64,000 nt of DNA from Candidatus Fimimorpha excrementavium (GTDB lineage Bacteria; Bacillota; Clostridia; Lachnospirales; Lachnospiraceae), in assembly GCA_018710785.1 (NCBI GenBank), contig DVJD01000108.1, forward strand, positions 1 through 64,000, written 5' to 3'. The position numbers were made by a program, and so were the translations under genes. The notes under the pieces are model-generated. The model was given only the letters and a program-made list of their open reading frames with translations. It was not told the origin of the DNA and ran no database searches. Positions 16,698-26,540 of the stretch are shown here, one piece after another (within the stretch, counting starts at the first letter, position 1; each line of letters opens with the position of its first letter).

Positions 16698-16962
16698 TAG
16701 TAAAGGTGATGAGGAAGAGGAGTATGGCATTGTCCCTGACAGAGAGAGCAGTCCATCGGCTGGAAGACTGCTTGAGGAAGAGATGGCAGAAGGTAGCTTC
16801 TAAACTGCAGAGCTGAACATGACAGTAAGTTCTGACGGCAGCCCCCGTTACAGGGTCATGCGGTGAATATGCCGCAGTGAGGAGCATATGATGCTTGAAT
16901 AAAGGTGGTACCGCGTTTATGACGCCCTTTACATCCATGGTGATGTAAGGGGCTTTTTTTAG
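16698..16962 (+). ncRNA. T-box leader of valS
   Basis: A tRNA-sensing leader of about 265 bases. It holds the AGAGAG stem I element, the antiterminator T-box AAAGGTGGTACCGCG (16901-16915) and an intrinsic terminator stem GCCCTTTACATC/GATGTAAGGGGC with TTTTTTT (16924-16960). Uncharged tRNA-Val should pair with the T-box and let transcription continue into valS. The specifier codon was not assigned with certainty; a GTA near 16825 is one candidate. Confidence 0.92.
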
Positions 16963-17042
16963 TGATAAGGGAAGCTTTCTTGCCCTATCCGATACAGAAA
17001 ATGCAAAGGAGGGCCGCAAGGGCGGCAGAATGAGAGGAAGAC

Positions 17043-19682
17043 ATGAAGGAATTGGAAAAAAACTATAATCCTGCGGATATTGAGGAGAGACAGTATCAGA
17101 AATGGCTAGATAAAAAGTATTTCCACGCAGAAGTGGACAGAAGCAAGAAACCGTTTACCATTGTGATGCCGCCGCCGAATGTCACGGGGCAGCTTCACAT
17201 GGGCCATGCGCTGGATAATACCATGCAGGATATTTTAATCCGCTTTAAGAGAATGCAGGGATATTCCGCACTGTGGCAGCCGGGTACGGACCACGCTGCC
17301 ATCGCCACAGAGGTTAAAGTCCTGGAAAGCCTGAAGAAAAAAGGAATTGAGAAAAAGGATCTGACCAGGGAAGAATTTTTAAAATATGCGTGGGACTGGA
17401 AAAATGAATATGGCAGCCGCATCATCAATCAGCTGAAGAAACTGGGCTCCTCTGCGGATTGGGACAGAGAACGTTTCACCATGGATGAGGGATGTTCCAA
17501 GGCGGTGCAGGAAGTCTTTATCAAACTCTATGAAAAAGGATGGATCTACAAAGGCAGCCGGATCGGAAACTGGTGCCCGGTCTGCAAAACCTCCATTTCC
17601 GATGCGGAAGTCGTTCATGAAGAGCAGGCAGGCCATTTCTGGCATATCAAATATCCCATTGTGGGAGAGGCAGGAAGATTCGTAGAGATCGCCACCACGA
17701 GACCGGAAACCATGCTGGGGGATACGGCAGTGGCAGTCAATCCGGAAGACGAGAGATATCAGGATCTGATAGGAAAGACGCTTCTTTTGCCGATTGTAAA
17801 CCGGGAGATTCCGGTGATCGCCGATGCCTATGTGGATAAAGAATTCGGAACCGGATGTGTAAAGATTACACCGGCCCATGACCCCAATGATTTTGAAGTG
17901 GGAAAACGTCACAACCTTCCGGAAATCAATATCATGAATGACGATGCCACCATCAATGCCAACGGCGGCAAATATGAGGGAATGGATCGCTATGAGGCGA
18001 GAAAGGCCATTGTGGAAGAACTGAAGGAACTGGGGCTGCTGGTAAAGGTGGAGGATCATGTCCACAATGTGGGCATTCACGACCGCTGTCATACAACGGT
18101 GGAACCTCTGATCAAACAGCAGTGGTTTGTAAAGATGGATGAGCTGATCAAACCGGCAGTCAAAGCGGTTCAGACCGGAGAGATCAAATTGGTTCCGGAG
18201 CGCATGGATCGTACGTATTACAATTGGACGGACAATATCCGCGACTGGTGTATCTCCCGCCAGCTTTGGTGGGGCCATCGAATCCCGGCTTATTACTGTC
18301 AGGACTGCGGGGAAATGGTAGTGGCCAGGGAAAAGCCGGAATGCTGTCCGAAGTGTCACGGAACCCACATGGAACAGGATCCGGATACACTGGATACCTG
18401 GTTTTCTTCCGCACTGTGGCCGTTCTCCACACTGGGATGGCCGGAGAAAACGGAAGAACTGGATTACTTTTATCCGACCGATGTGCTGGTGACCGGATAT
18501 GATATCATCTTCTTCTGGGTAATCCGCATGATTTTTTCCGGGTACGAACAGATGGGAGAGAAACCGTTCCATACCGTTTTGTTCCATGGCCTGGTGAGAG
18601 ATTCCGAAGGCCGCAAGATGAGCAAATCCCTGGGAAATGGAATCGATCCGCTGGAAGTGATTGACAAATACGGCGCCGACGCGCTGCGTATGACGCTGAT
18701 CACCGGAAATTCTGCCGGAAACGACATGCGTTTCTATTGGGAGAGGGTGGAGGCCTCCAGAAATTTTGCCAATAAGGTATGGAATGCCGCCCGCTTCATC
18801 ATGATGAATATGGAGAAGGCCGATATCAGCGAAGTGCCCCTCAGTGATCTGACGCAGGCAGATCAGTGGATTTTATCCAAGGCAAACCATCTGGCGAAAG
18901 AAGTGACAGAGCTGCTGGATAAATATGAGATGGGTGTGGCCCTTCAGAAGGTGTATGATTTCATCTGGGAAGAGTTCTGTGACTGGTACATTGAGATGGT
19001 GAAACCGCGTCTTTGGAATGAAGAAGACGAAACGAAAGCTGCCGCCATCTGGACCCTGAAGACGGTGCTGATTCAGTCCCTGAAGCTGCTCCATCCTTAC
19101 ATGCCGTTCATTACCGAAGAAATTTTTTGCAACCTGCAGGACGAAGAAGAGTCCATTATGATATCCAAATGGCCGGAATATAAGGATGAATGGAATTTCA
19201 CCGAGGAAGAAAAGGCCGTGGAGATGATTAAAGAGGCGGTTCGCGGAATCCGTACTGTCCGTACTTCCATGAATGTACCGCCTAGCAAAAAGGCAAAGGT
19301 ATTCGTAGTGGCAGAGAAGCCGGAAGTGAGAAAAATTTTTACTGACAGTAAAGTCTTCTTTGCCATGCTGGGATACGCCAGTGAAGTGCTGATCCAGGAA
19401 GATAAGACCGGTATCGGCGAAGATGCAGTGTCGGCGGTGACAGCGAATGCTGTGATCTATATGCCATTTGCAGAATTGGTGGACATAGAAAAAGAACGGG
19501 AGCGTCTGAAAAAGGAAGAGGAACGTCTGACCAAGGAACTGGCCCGCGTCAATGGCATGCTGAGCAATGAACGGTTCATGAGCAAAGCGCCGGGGAGTAA
19601 AGTCCAGGAAGAACGTGAGAAACTGGAAAAATATACGGCCATGATGGCGCAGGTGAAAGAAAGACTGGATGCGCTGAAGTAA
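17043..19682 (+). CDS. valS: Valyl-tRNA synthetase
   Basis: 879 residues, normal for bacterial ValRS. It charges tRNA-Val with valine in the cytoplasm. The class I HIGH motif appears in [16 protein letters not shown] (residues about 41-56) and KMSKS near 522. The connective-peptide editing region includes [15 protein letters not shown] (about 219). Zinc-type CxxC pairs occur in [10 protein letters not shown] and [13 protein letters not shown]. The last 65 residues form the expected tRNA-binding coiled coil. It is preceded by its own T-box and promoter and followed by a strong terminator, so it is monocistronic. Confidence 0.97.
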   Translation: MKELEKNYNPADIEERQYQKWLDKKYFHAEVDRSKKPFTIVMPPPNVTGQLHMGHALDNTMQDILIRFKRMQGYSALWQPGTDHAAIATEVKVLESLKKKGIEKKDLTREEFLKYAWDWKNEYGSRIINQLKKLGSSADWDRERFTMDEGCSKAVQEVFIKLYEKGWIYKGSRIGNWCPVCKTSISDAEVVHEEQAGHFWHIKYPIVGEAGRFVEIATTRPETMLGDTAVAVNPEDERYQDLIGKTLLLPIVNREIPVIADAYVDKEFGTGCVKITPAHDPNDFEVGKRHNLPEINIMNDDATINANGGKYEGMDRYEARKAIVEELKELGLLVKVEDHVHNVGIHDRCHTTVEPLIKQQWFVKMDELIKPAVKAVQTGEIKLVPERMDRTYYNWTDNIRDWCISRQLWWGHRIPAYYCQDCGEMVVAREKPECCPKCHGTHMEQDPDTLDTWFSSALWPFSTLGWPEKTEELDYFYPTDVLVTGYDIIFFWVIRMIFSGYEQMGEKPFHTVLFHGLVRDSEGRKMSKSLGNGIDPLEVIDKYGADALRMTLITGNSAGNDMRFYWERVEASRNFANKVWNAARFIMMNMEKADISEVPLSDLTQADQWILSKANHLAKEVTELLDKYEMGVALQKVYDFIWEEFCDWYIEMVKPRLWNEEDETKAAAIWTLKTVLIQSLKLLHPYMPFITEEIFCNLQDEEESIMISKWPEYKDEWNFTEEEKAVEMIKEAVRGIRTVRTSMNVPPSKKAKVFVVAEKPEVRKIFTDSKVFFAMLGYASEVLIQEDKTGIGEDAVSAVTANAVIYMPFAELVDIEKERERLKKEEERLTKELARVNGMLSNERFMSKAPGSKVQEEREKLEKYTAMMAQVKERLDALK

Positions 19683-19711
19683 CAAAGCGGAGGACGCTGG
19701 AAAAGGCTAAG

Positions 19712-19761
19712 ATACCCCTTAAGCAGACAAGGCAGCTGGCTAAAATCTGCTTAAGGGGTAT
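19712..19761. terminator. Terminator after valS
   Basis: ATACCCCTTAAGCAGA and TCTGCTTAAGGGGTAT form a perfect 16-bp stem, followed by TTTTGTGT. It lies between convergent valS and the methyltransferase gene. Confidence 0.85.
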
Positions 19762-19832
19762 TTTGTGTCTAGAAAATACACAGTTGAAAAAAGGATATCG
19801 GAACAAAACAGATCCTTAGGATGTGAATTTGT

Positions 19833-20990
19833 TTACTCGTTCAGGAGCTTTTTCAGAGTGAGATCGGCATGAAGGAAAGACTCCAGGGCAGCGATGGATT
19901 CCTGGTTATCCGCGGAAGTCCCCTGGTATACGGCACGGATCAGGATGTTTTTTGGCGTGTGTTCCATATCGATGAATTCCAGAAGCTGTGTGCGGTAGCC
20001 GCAGGATTCCAAGCGCTCGGCGCGGAGGGCGTCGGTGAATAAGGCGGCCATGCGCTCTTTGATGATTCCGTATTTCAGAGCCGGTTCCAGAATATCATTT
20101 TTGATCTGCCGGTTCAGTTCATGCTGACAGCAGGGGACGGAAAGGATTACTTTGGCATTCCAGCACACAGCCTTTGCCAGGGCGTAATCGGTGGCTGTGT
20201 CGCAGGCATGGAGGGTGACCACCATATCCACCTGACTGACACCGGTATAGTCGGCGATATCCCCTTGAAGGAAATGGAGGGTGTCATATCCATAGGACCT
20301 GGCCAGTGCATTGCAGCGGCGGATGACATCTTCTTTTAAATCCAGCCCGATGATGCGGATGGAATATCCTTTTAAAAGTTTCAGGTAATAATAGAGCGCA
20401 AAGGTGAGATAGGATTTCCCGCATCCGAAATCCAGAATGGTCAGTTCCCGATTTTTATCCAGTTGGGGAAGGATATCCTCCACAAATTCCAGAAAACGGT
20501 TGATTTGCCGATATTTGTCATAACGGGAGCGTATGATGGTTCCCTCCGGCGTCATCACTCCCAGATCAATCAGGAACGGCACGGGACCTCCCTCTTCCAG
20601 GAGATATCTTTTTTGGCGGTTGTGGGTAAGTGAAACAGTAGGAGCCTTGCCGGTGCGCTTTTTGGTTTTCACAGTGACAGTACCTTTTTTGCTGACCAGG
20701 ATGGAAGTATCTTCGGAAAGGGTCGAGATCTGAGCCTGCCGAAATCGGGTCTCCAGAGACTGCGAGAGGTGAGTGATGGTTTCCTTTTGCGCTAAATTCT
20801 GGTGAAAGACCTGCTTTCCTTTCCATTCCTCGATCTGAAAAAGAAGACTGTTTTTTATCATGACAGGACGCACCTTGCATTTCACGATCTCATTTTTCAG
20901 GCGTGGATTGCTGAAAACGGCTTCCACCAGATCGGATGTGATGGCGCGGGCGAGGGTATCCTTTATGGTTTGCTGCATCTGTGTATCCAT
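19833..20990 (-). CDS. Class I SAM-dependent methyltransferase
   Basis: 385 residues. The C-terminal half is a Rossmann methyltransferase with motif I ILDFGCGKSYLTFALYYYL (about 198-216), then IIGLDLKEDVI and the acidic HFLQGDIADY. A Pro-Cys-Cys-Gln-His motif (SVPCCQHEL, near 292) is typical of the eukaryote/Firmicute group related to METTL25-like enzymes. The N-terminal half is uncharacterised. The ATG at 20990 has AAAGGA upstream and is preferred to the longer ORF. The substrate is unknown; an RNA substrate is possible. Confidence 0.85.
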   Translation of the reverse strand: MDTQMQQTIKDTLARAITSDLVEAVFSNPRLKNEIVKCKVRPVMIKNSLLFQIEEWKGKQVFHQNLAQKETITHLSQSLETRFRQAQISTLSEDTSILVSKKGTVTVKTKKRTGKAPTVSLTHNRQKRYLLEEGGPVPFLIDLGVMTPEGTIIRSRYDKYRQINRFLEFVEDILPQLDKNRELTILDFGCGKSYLTFALYYYLKLLKGYSIRIIGLDLKEDVIRRCNALARSYGYDTLHFLQGDIADYTGVSQVDMVVTLHACDTATDYALAKAVCWNAKVILSVPCCQHELNRQIKNDILEPALKYGIIKERMAALFTDALRAERLESCGYRTQLLEFIDMEHTPKNILIRAVYQGTSADNQESIAALESFLHADLTLKKLLNE

Positions 20991-21044
20991 TGAAACGTTC
21001 CTTTCTGCGTTGAAGATTGGGACTGTGTGTCTATTGTCATCCAC

Positions 21045-21073
21045 ATCATATCATATGAGATGGGGTGTTTCAA
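21045..21073 (-). promoter_or_regulatory. Promoter of the methyltransferase gene
   Basis: Minus strand TTGAAA, 17 bases, TATGAT, about 50 bases before the start codon. Confidence 0.55.
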
Positions 21074-21100
21074 TGACTTTTGCGGGATGGAAAGAAGGGA

Positions 21101-21129
21101 TTGCCAGGGAGGGGTACTGGTAGTATAAT
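21101..21129 (+). promoter_or_regulatory. Promoter of the ATP-grasp gene
   Basis: Plus strand TTGCCA, 17 bases, TATAAT, about 95 bases before the start codon. Confidence 0.65.
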
Positions 21130-21225
21130 GGGGAGAGGTTTTGTGGCGCCTGTATTTCAGGGCCGGATCAATAGGATGGTTTCCGGCTGAAATGGACATT
21201 ATGCGGATGGAGGATGGAGATTTTT

Positions 21226-22152
21226 ATGGAAAATAGTGAGACGAATTTTGTCAGGATCATAAAAGAGATCTGCCGGGAGAATCAGATCACAGTCCGCTCG
21301 TTTGGCGGGGACTGGGGATTTTTGCTGGAAAAGGACGGACGCCGGGGATTTATCATCGGGTACCAGTTTGGGCTGAATGCGGCGGTTTCCAAGGATATCT
21401 GCACGGATAAGAGTATTGCCAGTGAGATCATGGAGCAGGATGGCGTTCCCTGTGTGAAGCATATCTGCTTTATGGCTCCCCACATGTTCCAGTATGTGGG
21501 AGGAAATGGAAACTGGCAGGAGCTGACAAAACTTTTGAATCAGTATGGCGTGATTGTCTGCAAGGATAATGCAGGAACCGGAGGAAATCAGGTGTATCTT
21601 GTCAGAAATCAGAAAGAACTGGAGCAGGCGGCAGATGCGGTGTTCCAGAGGGCAGATGCCATGGCGGTATCGCCCTATTACCCCATCCATGATGAATACC
21701 GTGTGATTTTGCTGGACGGTGAGGTGCAGATCGTTTTTCAGAAGATTCGCAGGCACCTGACGGGGAACGGAACGAGTACGGTTCGAAAGCTGTATGCGGA
21801 GTATCTTCTGGAGGGAGGACGCAGCCATGCCAATCTTCCGGCCGCAGACTTGGATCGGGTCTTGAGGGAAGGTGAGGAATACTTCCTGAATTGGAAGCAC
21901 AACCTGGGCCAGGGCGCCGATGCCAGGGTGATGGAGGAGAATGAGGCCGATGCGATCTGCGCGCTGGCTAGGCGGGCAGCAGCATGCCTGAATATCCGGT
22001 TTTCCTCGGTGGACGTGGTGATGACAGAAGAAGGGCTGAAGGTCATGGAGGTAAACGCCGGTGTGATGATGGAGAATCTGGCAGGAATGAGCCGGGAATA
22101 TTATGAGAAAGCAAAGTCGATTTATGAAAGAGCAATTTTCAAAATGTTGTAA
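21226..22152 (+). CDS. ATP-grasp domain enzyme, substrate unknown
   Basis: 308 residues with the ATP-grasp fold: IVCKDNAGTGGNQVYLV (about 107-123) is the ATP-binding loop, PYYPIHDEYRVILLDGEVQIVFQKI (about 143) the central strands, and VDVVMTEEGLKVMEVNAGV (about 264-282) the metal-binding Glu/Asn end. The form recalls glutathione/cyanophycin or RimK-type amide ligases, which join a carboxylate to an amine through an acyl phosphate. The start at 21226 has GGAGA/GGAGG upstream. It is monocistronic with its own promoter, so context gives no substrate. Confidence 0.8.
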   Translation: MENSETNFVRIIKEICRENQITVRSFGGDWGFLLEKDGRRGFIIGYQFGLNAAVSKDICTDKSIASEIMEQDGVPCVKHICFMAPHMFQYVGGNGNWQELTKLLNQYGVIVCKDNAGTGGNQVYLVRNQKELEQAADAVFQRADAMAVSPYYPIHDEYRVILLDGEVQIVFQKIRRHLTGNGTSTVRKLYAEYLLEGGRSHANLPAADLDRVLREGEEYFLNWKHNLGQGADARVMEENEADAICALARRAAACLNIRFSSVDVVMTEEGLKVMEVNAGVMMENLAGMSREYYEKAKSIYERAIFKML

Positions 22153-22163
22153 GAAAATAAAAC

Positions 22164-22192
22164 TTGATTTTTCGTGGATTTCTGGTTATTAT
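22164..22192 (+). promoter_or_regulatory. Promoter upstream of the small ORF and TPR gene
   Basis: TTGATT, 17 bases, TATTAT. About 130 bases of leader follow before the 47-codon gene. Confidence 0.5.
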
Positions 22193-22326
22193 TATAGATA
22201 CGTTCAATAAAATAGGCGGAGCATTTTGCCTCAGCAATATGGGCGCTTCGCTGATGGTATCGGTTTCGGGAGACATAAAAGATTTTCGGATGCTCGGAGC
22301 CGCAGATGGAAAGGCATGATTAGTAT

Positions 22327-22470
22327 ATGATTAATTTTGATGAGGAACTGGCGAAGTTTAAACCGAGCCTGGAAGTAGATCAGACGGAAAATGCGATTTT
22401 AAGCGATAAGATGACTGATATTACAGACATAATGGCGGAGTTGTTAAAAGAAGTAAAAGAACAGCAGTAG
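22327..22470 (+). CDS. Small 47-residue conserved-looking protein
   Basis: A short gene below the cutoff of the ORF track: MINFDEELAKFKPSLEVDQ start, DKMTDITDIMAELLKE near the end. It is acidic, amphipathic and has no membrane segment. From memory, Lachnospiraceae genomes carry very similar small proteins of this pattern, but I cannot confirm that here. The ribosome site is weak (AAAGG 12 bases upstream). It precedes the zinc-ribbon TPR gene by 16 bases, suggesting co-transcription. Function unknown. Confidence 0.65.
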   Translation: MINFDEELAKFKPSLEVDQTENAILSDKMTDITDIMAELLKEVKEQQ

Positions 22471-22486
22471 TAACACGGAGGAAGCC

Positions 22487-23863
22487 ATGAGATGTTATCG
22501 TTGTAACAGCAAATTATCGGAGAATCGGGATATCTGTACAAAATGCGGAACGGATATTCGGTTTTACAGAAAGATCATTTATACATCGAATCAGTATTAT
22601 AATCTGGGATTGATGAAGGCAAGGGCCAGGGATTTGACAGGGGCTGCAGAAAGCCTCAGGACCTGTCTGCAGCTGAATAAAAAGAATGTCAATGCCAGAA
22701 ATCTTTTGGGGCTTGTCTATTATGAGATGGGCGAAGCGGCTCAGGCATTGAAAGAATGGGTCATAAGCAAGAATTATAAGTACAGAAACAATATCGCCGA
22801 TCATTATATTCAGGATCTGCGGGATAACCGCCAGGCGCTGGACGGCATGTCCCACAGTATTCACAAGTTCAATCAGGCATTGGAATACGCCCAGACAGGG
22901 GCCATCGATCTGGCTGTGATTCAGCTGAAAAAAGTGATTTCGGTGAATCCAAATATGCTGAAAGCGTATCAGCTGTTGGCTCTTTTGTATATTCACCAGC
23001 AAAAGTATGATCAGGCCAGGTCAGTGCTTCGAAAGTGTCTGGAGATCGACCGTGGAAATATCTGTGCCATCAGTTATCTGAAAGAATTGAGAAAGATGCG
23101 GCCTGCTTCTAAGAAAAAAAATCGGGAAGTGGTGGGCGAGACCGATCGGGAAGAAGTGATCATCCCTGTCAGAATGCGGGATTACGGAAGTTATCTGGCT
23201 TCTGCCATTTATATCCTTCTGGGTGCGGTCATTGCCCTTGGAATCCTTTATTATGTGGTGATTCCGGGAAAAGAGAGGGAAATTGCAGCGCAGAACAAAG
23301 TGGATTTATCCTCTTACCAGGAGCAGTACGATGAACTCAATGCCACAATTCGTACACTGGAAGATCAGATCACCCAGTTGGAGAACGAAAGGGCGGATAT
23401 GGAAAGCAATCTGAATTCCTCCAATGAAGAGTCCAGCAATATCCAGGCTGCGTATGACAGGATGCTGGAACTGGCCAATGTCTATATCGCCGGTGATTTG
23501 GTACAGACGGTGAGCCTGTACCAGCAGATTGACGGAAGCGCTGTGGATACCAGCAGTTATCAGCAGATTTATAATACAGTAAAAGCCCAGTATGATGGCA
23601 ATGAAATTTATGATGCGCTGATGAATCAGGGAAATACCACGCTGGGGACCGGAAATTTTGCGCAGGCAATGACGTATTATGAGGCAGCCATGACGGTGAA
23701 GCCGGATCAGGATGAACCGGTCTATCAGGCGGCATGGTGCGCACAGAATTCCGGAAATGCGGACAGGGCAAGGGAACTTTATCAGAGAATCATTACCGAG
23801 TTCCCGCGCTCTTCCAGATATAATGATGCCGCATCCCATTTGAGGGATCTGGGAGGGGCATAA
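22487..23863 (+). CDS. Zinc-ribbon TPR membrane protein
   Basis: 458 residues. An N-terminal zinc ribbon (MRCYRCNSKLSENRDICTKCG, two CxxC pairs) is followed by cytoplasmic TPR repeats (about 35-205). One membrane helix follows (about 232-252, YLASAIYILLGAVIALGILYYVVI), then a coiled coil (about 270-315) and two more TPR repeats in the extracytoplasmic part (about 375-455). It directly precedes the spoIIA operon but is separated from it by a terminator. It is probably a scaffold linking cytoplasm and envelope; the partner is unknown. Confidence 0.82.
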   Translation: MRCYRCNSKLSENRDICTKCGTDIRFYRKIIYTSNQYYNLGLMKARARDLTGAAESLRTCLQLNKKNVNARNLLGLVYYEMGEAAQALKEWVISKNYKYRNNIADHYIQDLRDNRQALDGMSHSIHKFNQALEYAQTGAIDLAVIQLKKVISVNPNMLKAYQLLALLYIHQQKYDQARSVLRKCLEIDRGNICAISYLKELRKMRPASKKKNREVVGETDREEVIIPVRMRDYGSYLASAIYILLGAVIALGILYYVVIPGKEREIAAQNKVDLSSYQEQYDELNATIRTLEDQITQLENERADMESNLNSSNEESSNIQAAYDRMLELANVYIAGDLVQTVSLYQQIDGSAVDTSSYQQIYNTVKAQYDGNEIYDALMNQGNTTLGTGNFAQAMTYYEAAMTVKPDQDEPVYQAAWCAQNSGNADRARELYQRIITEFPRSSRYNDAASHLRDLGGA

Positions 23864-23887
23864 AAAAAATCGAATTTCGGACAAAAT

Positions 23888-23932
23888 GAAGAACACACTA
23901 CAAAAGAAAAAATCTTTTGTGGTGTGTTTTTT
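23888..23932 (+). terminator. Terminator between TPR gene and spoIIA operon
   Basis: AACACACTACAAAAGA pairs with TCTTTTGTGGTGTGTT (one G-T pair) and is followed by TTTTTT. Confidence 0.85.
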
Positions 23933-23974
23933 GCGTTGTGCGAAAATTGTAGAAAAGTGAAAAAGGAGGCCATT

Positions 23975-24304
23975 ATGGAACAGCAGGAAACAAAAAATGA
24001 TCAGGTCATGTACCGTACCGCCGGGACAAGCCTGATTATCATTCTTCCGCCGGAGGTCGATGACCACAATTGCAAAGGGATTGCAAGGGATACGGAAGAA
24101 TATATAAAAAGCAGGGTAGTAAAGCGGATGGTATTTGATTTTACAAAGACGGGATTCATGGACAGCGCCGGTATCGGTGTACTGCTGGGACGATACAAAC
24201 GGATGAGAGAACTGGGCGGGGAGGTGGTTGTGACCGGAGAAGATCAGAGAATCGAACGGATCCTGAAAATCTCAGGCATTTATCAGATTATTCGGAGGAT
24301 ATGA
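23975..24304 (+). CDS. spoIIAA: Anti-sigma-F factor antagonist SpoIIAA
   Basis: 109 residues, STAS domain. When unphosphorylated it binds SpoIIAB and frees sigma-F in the forespore. The conserved phosphorylated serine is in FMDSAGIGVLLGRYK (near residue 58). The true start is the ATG at 23975 with AAAGGAGG seven bases upstream; the ORF track adds 17 residues. It is the first gene of spoIIAA-spoIIAB-sigF. The expected sigma-H promoter was not recognised. Confidence 0.95.
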   Translation: MEQQETKNDQVMYRTAGTSLIIILPPEVDDHNCKGIARDTEEYIKSRVVKRMVFDFTKTGFMDSAGIGVLLGRYKRMRELGGEVVVTGEDQRIERILKISGIYQIIRRI

Positions 24305-24390
24305 TTCAGAACGCATGGTGAAGTTGATGGGCGGAACCGGATATCGGACCGCTTATGAGGTGAAATGAGAGAAATATGGAGGATAAGAAC

Positions 24391-24918
24391 ATGGTGACGC
24401 AAAACAATGAGGGGAAGGAACAAAGAAAACAGAGGGAACGGATGAAACTGCAGTTTGAAAGTCATTCTTGGAATGAGAGTTTTGCCCGAGTGACAGTAGC
24501 CGCGTTTCTGGCACGTCTGGATCCCACTGTGGAGGAAATGGAAGATGTCAAAACAGCGGTGTCGGAAGCCGTGACGAATGCGGTGGTACATGGATATGAA
24601 AATGAAATCGGCGTGATCACAGTGGAGACAGAAGTGGACGGAGACCTGGTTATCGTTAAAATCCATGATGAGGGATGCGGGATCGCGGATATCAAACAGG
24701 CCATGGAACCGCTCTATACGGGAAAGCCTGAGCTTGAGCGAAGCGGGATGGGATTTTCATTTATGGAAGCATTTATGGATGAAGTGGAAGTGGAGTCAGC
24801 TCCCGGGCAGGGTACGACGGTGACCATGAAAAAAAGATTCAGGGAAGGAAGCGAAGCGCAAAGGGATCACGAAAAAGAAACGCCGGATTTAGACCGGAAT
24901 GGAAAGAATGGAAAATAA
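24391..24918 (+). CDS. spoIIAB: Anti-sigma-F factor SpoIIAB (serine kinase)
   Basis: 175 residues, GHKL-type serine kinase that holds sigma-F inactive and phosphorylates SpoIIAA. N-box EAVTNAVVHGYE, G1 HDEGCGIADI and G2 RSGMGFSFMEAFMD are all present. It is about 30 residues longer than the Bacillus protein because of a polar N-terminal extension (MVTQNNEGKEQRKQRER) and a charged tail. The ATG at 24391 is eight bases from GGAGG; the ATG at 24376 would overlap that site. An 86-base gap separates it from spoIIAA, so the two are not overlapping as in Bacillus. Confidence 0.94.
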   Translation: MVTQNNEGKEQRKQRERMKLQFESHSWNESFARVTVAAFLARLDPTVEEMEDVKTAVSEAVTNAVVHGYENEIGVITVETEVDGDLVIVKIHDEGCGIADIKQAMEPLYTGKPELERSGMGFSFMEAFMDEVEVESAPGQGTTVTMKKRFREGSEAQRDHEKETPDLDRNGKNGK

Positions 24919-24930
24919 GGAGGAGTCTCA

Positions 24931-25647
24931 ATGGATCAGACGACCCGGTTAATCGAGGAGGCGCACAAAGGGGATAAAGAAGCCAGAGACCGGCTGGTGG
25001 AGGAAAACTTGGGACTGATTTGGAGCATTGTCAGAAGATTTGGCGGCAGAGGACAGGAGATGGAGGATCTATTTCAGATTGGCAGCATTGGTCTGATGAA
25101 AGCGATTGATAAATTCGATTTCAGTTTTGGAGTGAAATTTTCCACCTATGCAGTACCGATGATAACCGGAGAAATCAAACGTTTCCTGAGAGATGACGGA
25201 ATGATAAAAGTCAGCCGTTCTCTGAAAGAGATGGCCATGAAAGCCAGAACACTCCAGGAAAACTACCATACGACAAAAGGAAGAGATCCCACATTGGAGG
25301 AACTGGCAGAGGAGATCGGTGTAACCAGTGAAGAACTGGCAGTGGCACTGGACTCCGTTTCAGAGGTGGAAAGCCTGCAGAAAACCATTTATCAGGGGGA
25401 CGGCAGCGCCATCTCTTTGATGGATAAGCTGGAACAGGAAGAAAAGGAGGATGAAAGGGTCATTGACCGTCTGGTATTGAGCGATTTATTCCATGGCCTG
25501 ACCAAGGAAGAGCAGACCATTATTGCACTGCGCTATTTTTATGATAAAACGCAGACACAGATTGCAAAAAAGCTTGGAATTTCTCAGGTTCAGGTATCCA
25601 GGCTGGAAAAAAAGATTTTAAAGCAAATGAGGGAAAAAATGGTATAG
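24931..25647 (+). CDS. sigF: RNA polymerase sigma factor SigF
   Basis: 238 residues, sigma-70 family of the SigF/SigG/SigB group. It directs early forespore transcription. Region 2 is visible as EENLGLIWSIVRRF and DLFQIGSIGLMKAIDKFDFSFGVKFSTYAVPMITGEIKRFLRDDG, region 3 around residues 100-145, and the region 4 helix-turn-helix as TQTQIAKKLGISQVQVSRLEKKIL. It follows spoIIAB by 12 bases with its own AAGGAGG. It is separated by 245 bases from spoVAA, whose operon is a known forespore target in Bacillus. Confidence 0.95.
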   Translation: MDQTTRLIEEAHKGDKEARDRLVEENLGLIWSIVRRFGGRGQEMEDLFQIGSIGLMKAIDKFDFSFGVKFSTYAVPMITGEIKRFLRDDGMIKVSRSLKEMAMKARTLQENYHTTKGRDPTLEELAEEIGVTSEELAVALDSVSEVESLQKTIYQGDGSAISLMDKLEQEEKEDERVIDRLVLSDLFHGLTKEEQTIIALRYFYDKTQTQIAKKLGISQVQVSRLEKKILKQMREKMV

Positions 25648-25892
25648 CAGCATACAGTTTCCAGCATAAACGGATGACAGCTGATTACAATAGAGGATGT
25701 CATCCAATGGAAAAAAGGATTGCCGCAATTGCACATCAGCGATGGGATTTCAGCAGGGGACGGACCGGATTCTGTAGATGACGGTGGAGGTTGCCATGGT
25801 TTGGGTGCAGAGCAGGCAGTCCTTTTTGCGTTGATGAGAAGAGTTGGGCGGCCGCTTGGCTGACGGATGACAAGAGAAAGGAGAGTGGAACA

Positions 25893-26540
25893 ATGGCGGA
25901 GACCCTTTACGTGAAAGCGGAGCAGTGCTGCCGGGTGACGGAGCCGGATATTTTTCTTGGAAAAGTTGCTAAGATGTGGTGCAAAGACAAAACCATATTG
26001 AGCAAATGTATGGCAATCAAGCTGGCCAGCGCGGGCAAAGGTATGGAGGAAGAGAGATTCGTTTTTTCCGCACTGGATATCGTAAAGCTGGTACAGGAAG
26101 TTTGTCCCAATGTGGATGTTCAAAATATGGGAGAGCAGGATTTTGTGGTCGAATATAAGAAAACCGCGCCCGCAGTATTGTGGTGGGAATGGACAAAGGC
26201 GGTACTCATTTTTATCATCGTATTTGTGGGGGCGGCATTTGCTATTATCACATTCAACCATGATGTTAGTGTGGGAGAAGTATTTCAGAATATCTATCGG
26301 CTGGTGACGGGTGAAAATCCGATGGGTTTTAATATATTAAACGCCGGGTACTGTATTGGCCTGGCGGCCGGAATACTGGTATTTTATAATCATTTTTCCG
26401 GTAAAAAGGCGACAGCCGATCCAACCCCTCTGGATGTGGAACTGCGCTCCTATGAAAAGGATATCTATACGACAGTCATTGAAAATGAAAGCAGGAATGA
26501 ATCGAAAAGAGAAAATGACGGAATGAGAGGACATATATGA
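25893..26540 (+). CDS. spoVAA: Stage V sporulation protein AA
   Basis: 215 residues. A soluble N-terminal half (MAETLYVKAEQCCRVTEPDIFLGKVAKMWC, residues 1-30, onward to 95) is followed by two membrane helices (about 97-117 and 150-168). SpoVAA belongs to the channel complex that moves calcium dipicolinate into the forespore and out during germination. The true ATG at 25893 has AAGGAG; the track's extension is not coding. The 245 bases upstream hold a hairpin GGATGACA/TGTCATCC (25671-25704) and no clear sigma-G promoter. It overlaps spoVAB by 4 bases. Confidence 0.92.
   Translation: MAETLYVKAEQCCRVTEPDIFLGKVAKMWCKDKTILSKCMAIKLASAGKGMEEERFVFSALDIVKLVQEVCPNVDVQNMGEQDFVVEYKKTAPAVLWWEWTKAVLIFIIVFVGAAFAIITFNHDVSVGEVFQNIYRLVTGENPMGFNILNAGYCIGLAAGILVFYNHFSGKKATADPTPLDVELRSYEKDIYTTVIENESRNESKRENDGMRGHI

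Noticed and set aside
16825-16827. GTA as valine specifier of the T-box
   Set aside because: Position in stem I could not be fixed without folding; left unassigned.
17379-18587. Minus-strand ORF of 402 residues opposite valS
   Set aside because: Shadow ORF for the same reason; ValRS motifs are certain on the plus strand.
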